Under the pieces are notes generated by a model that saw only the letters and a program-made list of their open reading frames with translations, was not told the origin of the DNA and did no database searches. Below are positions 16,678-23,299 of a stretch of DNA of 64,000 bases, in pieces. The translations under genes and the position numbers were made by a program. Positions within the stretch are counted from its first letter, which is position 1. Each line of letters opens with the position of its first letter. This stretch comes from DASSYK01 sp036258315 (GTDB lineage: Bacteria > Actinomycetota > Thermoleophilia > Solirubrobacterales > 70-9), in the NCBI GenBank assembly GCA_036258315.1, contig DATADX010000042.1, positions 1 through 64,000 on the forward strand, read 5' to 3'.

Positions 16678-17007
16678 CTACTTGGGCGGCAGCGAGGTCG
16701 CGCGGTCGGCGCCGGCCTCCACCCAGCCGGCGAGTTCCGCCTCCACGGCCGTCACCTCGGGCGCCACGTACACCATCCCCTTGGCCGGGCGGCCCGTGAA
16801 GTCGAACTCTCGGACGCCGTCCTCGACGATGGCCTGCTCTGTGTCGGCGGGGTCGATCCTCACGATCAGGTCTTCGCCGAGCACCCCGACCGCCATGTTC
16901 CCATCGATCATGAACGCGATCCCGCCGAACATCTTCCGCTCGCTGACGTCCGCGCGAGCCGAGAGCAGCTCACGAACCCGGTCGGCGAGGGCCTCGTCGT
17001 AGGCCAC
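16678..17007 (-). CDS. TfoX N-terminal-domain family protein
   Basis: A 109-residue protein with the TfoX/Sxy N-terminal domain: ALADRVRELLSARADVSERKMFGGIAFMIDGNMAVGVLGEDLIVRIDP, then FDFTGRPAKGMVYVAPE. In gamma-proteobacteria the TfoX N domain belongs to competence regulators; stand-alone copies in other bacteria have no established role. GTG 17007 places the start just before the first conserved helix; the frame continues upstream into the dnaX promoter. The stop lies four bases from that of the convergent glycosyltransferase gene. Confidence 0.85.
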   Translation of the reverse strand: MAYDEALADRVRELLSARADVSERKMFGGIAFMIDGNMAVGVLGEDLIVRIDPADTEQAIVEDGVREFDFTGRPAKGMVYVAPEVTAVEAELAGWVEAGADRATSLPPK

Positions 17008-17082
17008 GGGACCGAGCTTACGCCCAGGGCTGGAAGCGGCGCAGTTTGCGCCGAGCCCGCGAGTCGCGGAGGGAGCGGCGGG

Positions 17083-17088
17083 TAGACT
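17083..17088 (+). promoter_or_regulatory. -10-like box of dnaX
   Basis: TAGACT ends eight bases before the GTG at 17097, supporting that start over the longer frame and suggesting a leaderless mRNA. Confidence 0.55.
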
Positions 17089-17096
17089 CGCTCGAA

Positions 17097-18950
17097 GTGG
17101 CCGAATCAGCATCCCTCTACCGTCGCCATCGTCCGCTGAGCTTCGCGGAGGTGGTCGGGCAGGAGCACGTGGTTCGCACGCTCTCGAACGCCGTCGAGGG
17201 CGACCGCGTCCATCACGCCTACCTGTTCGTCGGCTCGCGGGGGACGGGCAAGACCTCGATGGCGAAGATCCTCGCCCGCTCGCTCAACTGCGTGAACGGG
17301 CCCACGCTGACGCCCTGCGGGGAGTGCGAGTCGTGCCTCACGATCGCGGCCGGCACGTCGCTCGACGTGATCGAGATGGACGCCGCCTCGAACCGCTCCG
17401 TCGATGACGTGCGCGAGTTGCGCGAGCGGGTCGGGTACGCCCCGGCCGAGGGCCGCTGGAAGGTCTACATCCTCGACGAGGCCCACATGCTCACCAAGGA
17501 GGCCTGGAACGCGTTCCTGAAGACGCTCGAGGAGCCGCCGCCGAACACGGTCTTCGTGCTCGCCACGACCGAGCCGCAGAAGGTGATGGCGACGATCGTG
17601 GACCGCTGCCAGCGCTTCGACTTCCAGCGCCCCTCGCTCGACCAGATCGCCGAGGTCGTTCGCCGCGTCGCCTCGGCCGAGGGAATCGAGGTCGAGGACG
17701 GCGCCGTCGCCCTGACCGCGCGCGCCGCCTCGGGGAGCTTCCGTGACGCGCTCGGCACGCTCGACCAGCTCGTCGCCTTCGGCGGCGAGAGGATCACCAC
17801 CGGAGACGTCGTCGAGATGCTCGGTGCGGCCGACGCGGAGCTTCTCTTCGACGTCACCGACGCGCTCGCCGCCGGCGACGCCGCCGCCACCCTGGAGGCC
17901 GTCGAGCGCCTCTCCCGCTCGGGCCGCGACCCCGGCCAGTTCGCCCGCGACCTGATCGGCCACCTGCGCCAGCTGCTCGTCACGCGTGCGACCGGCGAGG
18001 TCCCCGAGTCCTTCACGGTCACCGTCGCCCAGCCCGAACGCCTCGCCGAGCAGGCCGAGCGGGTCGACGACGCGAAGCTGATGGGCGCGATCGACGCCCT
18101 CTCCACCGCGGTCGCGAACATGCGCGAGGGCGACGACCCCCGCCTCTCCCTCGAGGTCGCCCTCCTCAAGGTCGCCCGCCCCACCCTCGACTCCTCCCGC
18201 GAAGCCCTCCTCCGCCGCATCGAATCCCTCGAGCGCAAGCTCGGATCCTCCGAGTCGCAGGGCCCAGCCTCAGCATCCCCCCGGTCTGCGTCGCAACCCG
18301 GCACGCCCGGAGGCGAAGCTGAGGACCTGCCGGTTGATGAGAGCGGAGCCTCAGCATCCCCCCGGACTGCGTCGCAACCCGGCACCCGCGGAAGCGAAGC
18401 CGAGGATGTGCCCATTGATCCGAGCGGAGCCTCAGCATCCTCCGCGGCGGCGTCGCAAGCCGCCGCCCCCGGAAGCGAAGCCGAGGACCTGCCGGTTGGT
18501 GGCGAAGCCGTCAACCAGAACCCCCAACCCAACCCCGAAGCGGAGCCCCACGTGAACCTCGAGGACGTGGCCCACCTCTGGCCCGCCGTCGTCGACCACG
18601 TCCGCGGCTCCGGCTCCGAGATGCTCTCCACCCTGTTCGAGGGGGCCCGCCCGCTCGGGGTCGACGCCGAGCGCGGCACGCTCAGGATCGGCTTTCCTCC
18701 CTCCGCCAAGTTCAACAAGCGCAAGGCGGAGTCGAAGCCGAATGTCGAGCGCATCGCCGAGTCGGTCGACGCGATCGTCGGCGAGCGGCTGCGCCCCGTC
18801 TACGAGCTGCTCGACGCCGACGAATCCGAGCCCGCGGAGGCGAACGGCGCGCCGGCGATGGAGGAGGAGGAGATCATCGAGCTGCTGAAGACCAAGTTCG
18901 ACGCGAGCGAGGTCGTGGGCGACGAGGGCCGGGACGAGGGGACGGGCTGA
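17097..18950 (+). CDS. dnaX: DNA polymerase III subunit gamma/tau
   Basis: Clamp-loader ATPase of 617 residues. It shows VVGQEHVVRTL, Walker A GSRGTGKTS (46-54), the zinc-binding cysteines C65, C74, C77, C80, and ILDEAHMLT (DEAH-type Walker B), then the SRC-type box in a TTEPQKVMATIVDRCQRF segment. GTG 17097 follows a TAGACT box and precedes ASLYRRHRP, the usual N-terminus. Residues about 391-464 are encoded by three tandem 81-bp repeats, each holding a 60-bp palindromic element; they form a low-complexity linker before the C-terminal tau-like domain (HLWPAVVDHVRGSG). No A-rich slippery site for a gamma-form frameshift is visible. Its TGA overlaps the ATG of ybaB by one base. Confidence 0.95.
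   Translation: MAESASLYRRHRPLSFAEVVGQEHVVRTLSNAVEGDRVHHAYLFVGSRGTGKTSMAKILARSLNCVNGPTLTPCGECESCLTIAAGTSLDVIEMDAASNRSVDDVRELRERVGYAPAEGRWKVYILDEAHMLTKEAWNAFLKTLEEPPPNTVFVLATTEPQKVMATIVDRCQRFDFQRPSLDQIAEVVRRVASAEGIEVEDGAVALTARAASGSFRDALGTLDQLVAFGGERITTGDVVEMLGAADAELLFDVTDALAAGDAAATLEAVERLSRSGRDPGQFARDLIGHLRQLLVTRATGEVPESFTVTVAQPERLAEQAERVDDAKLMGAIDALSTAVANMREGDDPRLSLEVALLKVARPTLDSSREALLRRIESLERKLGSSESQGPASASPRSASQPGTPGGEAEDLPVDESGASASPRTASQPGTRGSEAEDVPIDPSGASASSAAASQAAAPGSEAEDLPVGGEAVNQNPQPNPEAEPHVNLEDVAHLWPAVVDHVRGSGSEMLSTLFEGARPLGVDAERGTLRIGFPPSAKFNKRKAESKPNVERIAESVDAIVGERLRPVYELLDADESEPAEANGAPAMEEEEIIELLKTKFDASEVVGDEGRDEGTG
18267..18488 (+). repeat. Three tandem 81-bp repeats inside dnaX, each with a 60-bp palindromic element
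   Basis: Element copies lie at 18267-18326, 18348-18407 and 18429-18488, each 60 bp, with 21-bp spacers, giving an exact period of 81 bp (27 codons). Each starts GCCTCAGCATCC, has GCGTCGCAA in the middle and ends GCGAAGC-[T/C]-GAGGA. The ends CCTCAGC and GCTGAGG are inverted repeats in copy 1 and have one mismatch in copies 2 and 3. Related copies occur at 20407, 35825 and 41778. Confidence 0.9.
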
Positions 18951-19288
18951 TGCCGAAGCAGCCGAACATCAATCAGCTTCTCCAGCAGGCCCAGCAGATG
19001 CAGGCGGAGATGATGAAGGCGCAGGAGGCGCTCAAGGACGAGACGGTCGAGGCGAGCGCCGGCGGCGGCATGGTCAAGGTGGTGATGAGCGGCGACATGG
19101 CGCTCCGCGAGCTCACGATCGCCCCCGAGGCGATCGACCCCGACGACGCCGAGCTCCTCCAGGACATGGTCACCGCCGCGGTCAACGAGGCCCTCCGCGC
19201 CGCCCAGGAGCTGGCCTCGAGCAAGCTCGGCGGGATCACCGGCGGAATGGGCGGGATGCCGGGGATGCCCGGCCTCCCCGGGGCCTAG
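18950..19288 (+). CDS. ybaB: YbaB/EbfC family nucleoid-associated protein
   Basis: Small DNA-binding protein of 112 residues that forms tweezer-like dimers and is nearly always encoded between dnaX and recR, as here. It shows the helix NINQLLQQAQQMQAEMMKAQEAL, the beta sheet VEASAGGGMVKVVMSGDMALRELTIAPEAI, and the C-terminal helix DMVTAAVNEALRAAQELAS. A glycine/methionine/proline-rich tail follows (GGMGGMPGMPG), typical of the family. Its ATG shares one base with the dnaX stop (TGATG), implying translational coupling. Confidence 0.95.
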   Translation: MPKQPNINQLLQQAQQMQAEMMKAQEALKDETVEASAGGGMVKVVMSGDMALRELTIAPEAIDPDDAELLQDMVTAAVNEALRAAQELASSKLGGITGGMGGMPGMPGLPGA

Positions 19289-19295
19289 CCAGTTG

Positions 19296-19333
19296 GTGCG
19301 TGCTTGGTAGTCCATGGGCTACCAAGGGCGCAC
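19296..19333. repeat. Inverted repeat between ybaB and recR
   Basis: CTTGGTAG (19303-19310) and CTACCAAG (19319-19326) are perfect 8-bp complements, extended after a 2x2 internal loop by GTGCG (19296-19300) and CGCAC (19329-19333). There is no T-run. It could be a terminator or attenuator ahead of the separate recR promoter box at 19360. Confidence 0.65.
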
Positions 19334-19359
19334 AAGCCGTTCCTGACTTCGCCCGCGGC

Positions 19360-19365
19360 TACGCT
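19360..19365 (+). promoter_or_regulatory. -10-like box of recR
   Basis: TACGCT ends six bases before the ATG at 19372, consistent with an independent leaderless transcript for recR. Confidence 0.5.
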
Positions 19366-19371
19366 GCCTCC

Positions 19372-19962
19372 ATGTACGCGGGACCGGTCAGCCGACTGAT
19401 CGCCGAGCTCTCCCGCCTGCCGGGGATCGGACAGCGGACGGCCCAGCGGCTCGCCTTCCACATCCTTCGCGCCGACGACGAAGAGGCGCTGGCGCTGGCC
19501 GAGACGATCCGCGAGGTGAAGGAGAAGGTCGGGGCCTGCGAGCTCTGCTTCAACCTGGCCGAGGGCGCACGCTGCCGGATCTGCGAGGACGAGCGCCGCG
19601 ACCGCTCACTGATCTGCGTCGTCGAGGAGCCCGCCGATGTGATCCCGATCGAGCGCACCGGGGAGTACCGCGGCGTCTACCACGTGCTCGGCGGCGCGCT
19701 CTCGCCGATCGACGGCATCGATCCCGACGACCTCCGGATCGCCGAGCTCGCCGGGCGGGTCAACGGCGAGGTGACCGAGGTCGTGCTCGCCACCAACCCG
19801 ACCACGACCGGCGAGGCGACGGCACACCACATCGCCGACCTGCTCCGCGACCGCGTCACCGTCACGCGGCTCGCCAGCGGCCTCCCCGTCGGCGCCGACC
19901 TCGAGCACGCCGACGAGGTCACCCTCGGCAAGGCGCTGGCGGGAAGGCGAGCCCTGGGTTGA
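19372..19962 (+). CDS. recR: Recombination protein RecR
   Basis: Works with RecF and RecO to load RecA on gapped DNA. The 196-residue protein has the helix-hairpin-helix LPGIGQRTAQRLAFH (16-30), a four-cysteine zinc finger (C56, C59, C68, C71), and a Toprim domain starting at ICVVEEPADVIPIERTGEYRG with the VLATNPTTTGEATA motif, ending VTLGKALAGRRALG. ATG 19372 gives the canonical MYAGPVSRLI N-terminus; the 24 extra upstream codons would cross the hairpin at 19296. It completes the dnaX-ybaB-recR cluster. Confidence 0.96.
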   Translation: MYAGPVSRLIAELSRLPGIGQRTAQRLAFHILRADDEEALALAETIREVKEKVGACELCFNLAEGARCRICEDERRDRSLICVVEEPADVIPIERTGEYRGVYHVLGGALSPIDGIDPDDLRIAELAGRVNGEVTEVVLATNPTTTGEATAHHIADLLRDRVTVTRLASGLPVGADLEHADEVTLGKALAGRRALG

Positions 19963-20025
19963 CGCTTCGCCAGCAGTCGCGACCGGAGCGGCCGCCCAGC
20001 ATCAGTCGCGGCAGCAAGCTGCCGC
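19963..20025 (+). repeat. Dispersed intergenic repeat, type 2 (copy A)
   Basis: About 63 bp downstream of recR. It matches the reverse complement of 50019-50084 over GCTTCGCCA, CGCGACCG and the 26-base core beginning AGCGGCCGCCCAGCATC. It ends in a hairpin GCGGCAGC-AA-GCTGCCGC, where the other copy has GCGGCGGC-TAC-GCCGCCGC; the paired change in the two arms suggests the hairpin is maintained. Confidence 0.8.
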
Positions 20026-20050
20026 TGCGAATAGGGCGGCCTGGCGCTCG

Positions 20051-20293
20051 CTAGAGACGCCGCGTCGGGTCGTCGTAGCCGCCGCGCTGCTGCGGGTACT
20101 CGTCGCGTCGCTTGTCGTCGCGGCCGCCCTGCTGGACCAGTTCGTAGAGGAGCGACAGCGCGAGGCCGGCGCCGCCGGCGATCATCAGGATCAGGCCGAC
20201 GGTCTGGATGTTGATCACGTCGGACTCGACATTGATCGCGTAGCGCAGGATCGCCCCGGCCGCGATCAGGAACATGGCGGTTGCGATGGTCAT
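20051..20293 (-). CDS. Small two-helix membrane protein (DUF6458-like)
   Basis: An 80-residue protein with two membrane segments, IATAMFLIAAGAILRYAI (2-19) and TVGLILMIAGGAGLALSLLY (31-50), then a charged arginine/aspartate/glutamine-rich cytoplasmic tail. The loop VINIQTVG between the helices resembles the small actinobacterial DUF6458 proteins; function unknown. Its ATG overlaps a TGA (20292-20290) that closes the same frame as the upstream MMPL gene, 64 codons after the MMPL stop. Confidence 0.75.
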   Translation of the reverse strand: MTIATAMFLIAAGAILRYAINVESDVINIQTVGLILMIAGGAGLALSLLYELVQQGGRDDKRRDEYPQQRGGYDDPTRRL

Positions 20294-20329
20294 CCGGGCC
20301 GCAGCATAGCCCCCCCTTCGGCATCGACC

Positions 20330-20411
20330 TGCATCTCCTCGTCCCCCTCGACTTGCATCTCCTCGTTCCCGTCAAGCTGCATCTCCCTGTTCCCCTCAAC
20401 CTGTATCTCCT
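20330..20411. repeat. 24-bp tandem repeat downstream of the MMPL gene
   Basis: The motif TGCATCTCC (TGTATCTCC in the last copy) recurs exactly every 24 bases at 20330, 20354, 20378 and 20402. On the minus strand the unit equals eight codons, reading EMQVEGDE and variants, in the frame that continues from the MMPL stop codon. The identity between units is high except in the last. Confidence 0.8.
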
Positions 20412-20468
20412 CGGGCTTCGCCCTGCGGGGATGCAGGGTTGCGACGCCCGCCCGAGGGATGCTGAGGA
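20407..20468 (-). repeat. Palindromic element copy 4 (intergenic, 62 bp)
   Basis: On the minus strand this reads TCCTCAGCATCCCTCGG, then GGCGTCGCAACCCTGC and finally GGGCGAAGCCCGAGGAG, matching the dnaX elements. It lies 14 bases after the MMPL stop. Its length of 62 bp is not a multiple of three, unlike all copies inside genes. Confidence 0.85.
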
Positions 20469-20481
20469 TCGGCGCGGCGGC

Positions 20482-22629
20482 TCAGGCGCGACCAGCGGCT
20501 GTCTCGGGGGCGGTTTCCGAGAGGCCCCAGCGGGCGTAGAGGCGGCGCAGGGGCTTCGGGGCCCACCAGTTCCAGCGGCCGAGCAGCTCCATCAGCGAGG
20601 GGACGAGCAGGGCCCGGATGATGCTCGCGTCGAGCAGCACCGCGAGCGCCGTGCCGACGCCGTTCTCCTTGATGAAGATGATCTGCGAGGTGGCGAAGGC
20701 GCCGATCGCGATCGCGAACAGCAGCGCCGCGGCGGTGACGATGCGCCCGGTCCGCTCCAGTCCGATCGCGATGCACTCGGAGTCGCTGGCGCCCGCGTCG
20801 CGGGCCTCCTTGATCCGCGAGAGCAGGAACACCCCGTAGTCCGTGGAGAGCCCGAACGCGACCGCGAACAGCAGGATCGGCATCGTCTGCTCCAGCGCGC
20901 CCTGGCTGGTGTAGTCGAGCAGTCCCTCGAGGCGGCCGTCCTGGAAGATGAAGACGAGGATCCCGAACACGGCCGTCAGGTTGAGGACGTTCATCAGCAG
21001 CTGCTTGATCGGCAGGACCACGGAGCCCGTCATCAGGAACAGCACGATCAGCGTTGCGACGAAGATGATCGCGAGCGCGATCGGCAGGTGCTCCTCGAGG
21101 CTGTCCTGGAAGTCGACGAACGAAGCGGTGGCGCCGCTGACGAGCAGCTGCGAGCCCGGAGGGTTGGGCAGGTCGCGGACGTCCGTCACCGTCTCGCGGC
21201 TGCGCTCCTCGATGAAGGGGCTGTCGGAGACCGCCTCGATCACCGTATTGCCCCCTTCGAGCTGACGCGGCGGATTCACCTGGACGATTCCTTCGATCCC
21301 CTGGAGCTCGTTTCGGACCGCTGTGGCCGCGGGGGAATCGACCGAGTCGGAGTTCTCGACGAGGACGCGAACCGGCGAATCGCGGAAGGGCGGGAACTCG
21401 CTCCGCATCACGTCGTCCACCTGCCTCGCGCTCTGATCCTGGGGGAGGACCTGGGCGTCGACCGCGGTGAACTTCAGGTGCAATGCCGGGATCCCGAGCG
21501 CCAGCAGGAATGCGGCGCTCGCGATCGCGATCGGGGCCGGGCGGCGCATCACGAAGCGCGACAGCCTGTACCAGAACCCCTGGTGCTCGGCCCGTGCGTC
21601 GCGGTCGGCGCGCCGCTGCAGGAACTTCGGCGCGAGCGAGTTGACCCGCTCGCCGAGCAGCGCCAGAACCGCCGGCAGCACGGTCAGCGAGATCAGCGCG
21701 GCGAGCAGCGCCACCAGCGCTCCGCCGAGGCCCATCGAGTAGAGGAAGCGCTGCGGGAAGACCAGCAGCGACGCGAGCGCCGCCGCCACCGTCAGCGACG
21801 AGAAGAAGACGGTGCGGCCCGCGGTCATCATCGTCCGCTTCATCGCCTCCAGCCCCGGCCCGGTCTTGGCGATCTCCTCGCGATAGCGGGAGACCACGAA
21901 CAGGCTGTAGTCGATCGCCAGCCCGAGGCCCAGCCCGGTTGTCAGGTTGAGGGCGAAGATCGAGATCGAGCCGAGCTCGCTCGCGATGCTGAGCAGCAGG
22001 AAGGTGCCGACGATCGCGAGCGCGCCGATCATCAGCGGCAGCAGCGCCGCGACGAGGCTGCGGAAGAACACGAACGAGAGCAGGAAGAGGAGGGGGAAGG
22101 CGAGCATCTCGGCCGTCTGCAGGTCCTCCTCGACCTGCTTGTTGACCTGCTCGGTCGCGACCGCGTACCCACCCACCTTCACCCCCGGCTCGCCGGCCAG
22201 CTCGTCGACTATCCGCGCACCGGCGTCCTGCTGCTCCTTGTCCTCGGTCGGCGTCAGGCTGACCGCGAGATAGGTCCTGTCGCCGTCCTCGGAGACGAAG
22301 TCGGGGGAGCGGGTCTGGAGGTAGCCGGTCACCGCGGCGACGTCGCGATCGGCCGCGACCCGCCGCTCGATCTCCCGCACCCGCTCGCGCCCGGACGCCT
22401 CGGACACGGGGGCGTCGACCAGGACGATCACGCTCGCGTCTCGGAAGCCGGCCTCCTCGAGCCGCTCGTCCGCGATCACGCTCTCGGTGTCGGGATCGTC
22501 GGCGCCGTAGGGATCGAGCTTGTCGGCGACCGAGCTGCCGAGCGCGCCGGCGATCGCGAAGAAGACGACGGCGACCAGCACCACGAGCTTGCCGCGCCGC
22601 TGGGCCAGCGATGCGAGCGCGTTGAACAT
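20482..22629 (-). CDS. MMPL/RND family transporter
   Basis: A 715-residue RND-type membrane transporter with two repeats of one plus five helices. The N-terminal helix KLVVLVAVVFFAIAGALGSSV is followed by an extracytoplasmic loop, then helices including GLGLGLAIDYSLFVVSRYREE with the proton-relay Asp-Tyr pair. The second half has FGLSTDYGVFLLSRIKEARDAG. ATG 22629 overlaps the PadR stop by one base (TGATG), so the regulator and pump are translationally coupled; the upstream frame is not needed. It probably exports a lipid or drug-like molecule under PadR control. The same frame continues after the TGA for 63 codons of repeat-like sequence. Confidence 0.9.
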   Translation of the reverse strand: MFNALASLAQRRGKLVVLVAVVFFAIAGALGSSVADKLDPYGADDPDTESVIADERLEEAGFRDASVIVLVDAPVSEASGRERVREIERRVAADRDVAAVTGYLQTRSPDFVSEDGDRTYLAVSLTPTEDKEQQDAGARIVDELAGEPGVKVGGYAVATEQVNKQVEEDLQTAEMLAFPLLFLLSFVFFRSLVAALLPLMIGALAIVGTFLLLSIASELGSISIFALNLTTGLGLGLAIDYSLFVVSRYREEIAKTGPGLEAMKRTMMTAGRTVFFSSLTVAAALASLLVFPQRFLYSMGLGGALVALLAALISLTVLPAVLALLGERVNSLAPKFLQRRADRDARAEHQGFWYRLSRFVMRRPAPIAIASAAFLLALGIPALHLKFTAVDAQVLPQDQSARQVDDVMRSEFPPFRDSPVRVLVENSDSVDSPAATAVRNELQGIEGIVQVNPPRQLEGGNTVIEAVSDSPFIEERSRETVTDVRDLPNPPGSQLLVSGATASFVDFQDSLEEHLPIALAIIFVATLIVLFLMTGSVVLPIKQLLMNVLNLTAVFGILVFIFQDGRLEGLLDYTSQGALEQTMPILLFAVAFGLSTDYGVFLLSRIKEARDAGASDSECIAIGLERTGRIVTAAALLFAIAIGAFATSQIIFIKENGVGTALAVLLDASIIRALLVPSLMELLGRWNWWAPKPLRRLYARWGLSETAPETAAGRA

Positions 22630-23180
22630 CAGACCTCTCCCTTGCTTGCCGTCTCTTGCTTCTCGAGATCGCGCGCCGCGCGCTCCCACCACGCGGCCGC
22701 CCATTCGTTCGCCTCGATCCCGTAGCGAAGGACGGTCATCGAGCCGGTGTCGGGCAGGTACTCGGGTCCCTCGGCCGGGACCTCGGCGCGGACCATCTCC
22801 TCGACCGCTTTCAGCTGCCGGCTCGCCTCGGCCGACCTCGCCGCGCGCTCGCCGGCGATCTCCGCCGCGCGGCTCGGCTCGATCACGCCGGCGAAGAACA
22901 GTTTCAGCATTCCCTCGTCGCGGGTCTCGAACACCTCGGGCGGACGCGCGATCCAATCGCGCGCCGCGCGCAGGCCCTGATCCGTGAGCTCGTAGACGGT
23001 CCGCTGCCGGCCGCCCTGGGAAGCGTCGGTCCCCGCGACGAGCCCGGCCTCCTCGAGCCGCTTCAGCTCGGGGTAGATCTGCCCGTAGCTCGCGGCCCAG
23101 AAGAACCGCGCCGAGTGGTCGACGAGTCGCTTGATCTCGTAGCCCGACCGCGGCCTTGCGGCCAGCATCCCGATGATCAC
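22629..23180 (-). CDS. PadR family transcriptional regulator
   Basis: A winged-helix repressor of 183 residues. The PadR N-terminal domain is explicit: IIGMLAARPRSGYEIKRLVDHSARFFWAASYGQIYPELKRLEEAGLV, followed by RTVYELTDQGLRAARDWI and a C-terminal helical dimerisation domain (about 85-175). GTG 23180 is the first standard start, but family members usually begin with about eight more residues; in frame upstream is CTG-GAG-CTG-AAC (LELNATAK), so a CTG start at 23204 is possible and would fit the TACATAT box just before it. It forms an operon with the downstream MMPL gene and probably regulates it and itself through the AT-rich palindromes at 23209-23232. Confidence 0.9.
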   Translation of the reverse strand: MIIGMLAARPRSGYEIKRLVDHSARFFWAASYGQIYPELKRLEEAGLVAGTDASQGGRQRTVYELTDQGLRAARDWIARPPEVFETRDEGMLKLFFAGVIEPSRAAEIAGERAARSAEASRQLKAVEEMVRAEVPAEGPEYLPDTGSMTVLRYGIEANEWAAAWWERAARDLEKQETASKGEV

Positions 23181-23208
23181 CTTGGCCGTCGCGTTCAGCT
23201 CCAGACCG

Positions 23209-23232
23209 TGATATGTATCAGCGCGATATATC
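23209..23232. promoter_or_regulatory. Candidate PadR operator
   Basis: Two adjacent palindromes stand out from the GC-rich background: TGATATGTATCA (TGATA/TATCA arms) and GATATATC, separated by GCGC. They lie immediately upstream of the PadR gene, overlapping where its promoter should be. Confidence 0.6.
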
Positions 23233-23247
23233 TGTGTGTGTGAGCTG

Positions 23248-23262
23248 GGTCACACGGTGACC
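23248..23262. promoter_or_regulatory. GGTCAC-ACG-GTGACC palindrome
   Basis: A perfect 6+3+6 palindrome between the PadR gene and the stop of the GH3-like gene. It may be a second operator for the PadR-MMPL operon. No known regulator is assigned. Confidence 0.4.
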
Positions 23263-23299
23263 GGCACCCGCACGCGGCGCCACCCGGCGCCCGTTCGAC

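Noticed and set aside
18200..18510. Programmed frameshift site in dnaX
   Set aside because: No A-rich slippery heptamer is present; the repeats are in frame with the rest of the gene.
20330..20411. CRISPR array
   Set aside because: The 24-bp units are contiguous with no spacers, only four copies, and no cas genes are present.
20281..22725. 814-codon frame opposite the MMPL gene
   Set aside because: Consists of His/Arg/Gln/Asp-rich sequence typical of an antisense frame to a membrane protein.
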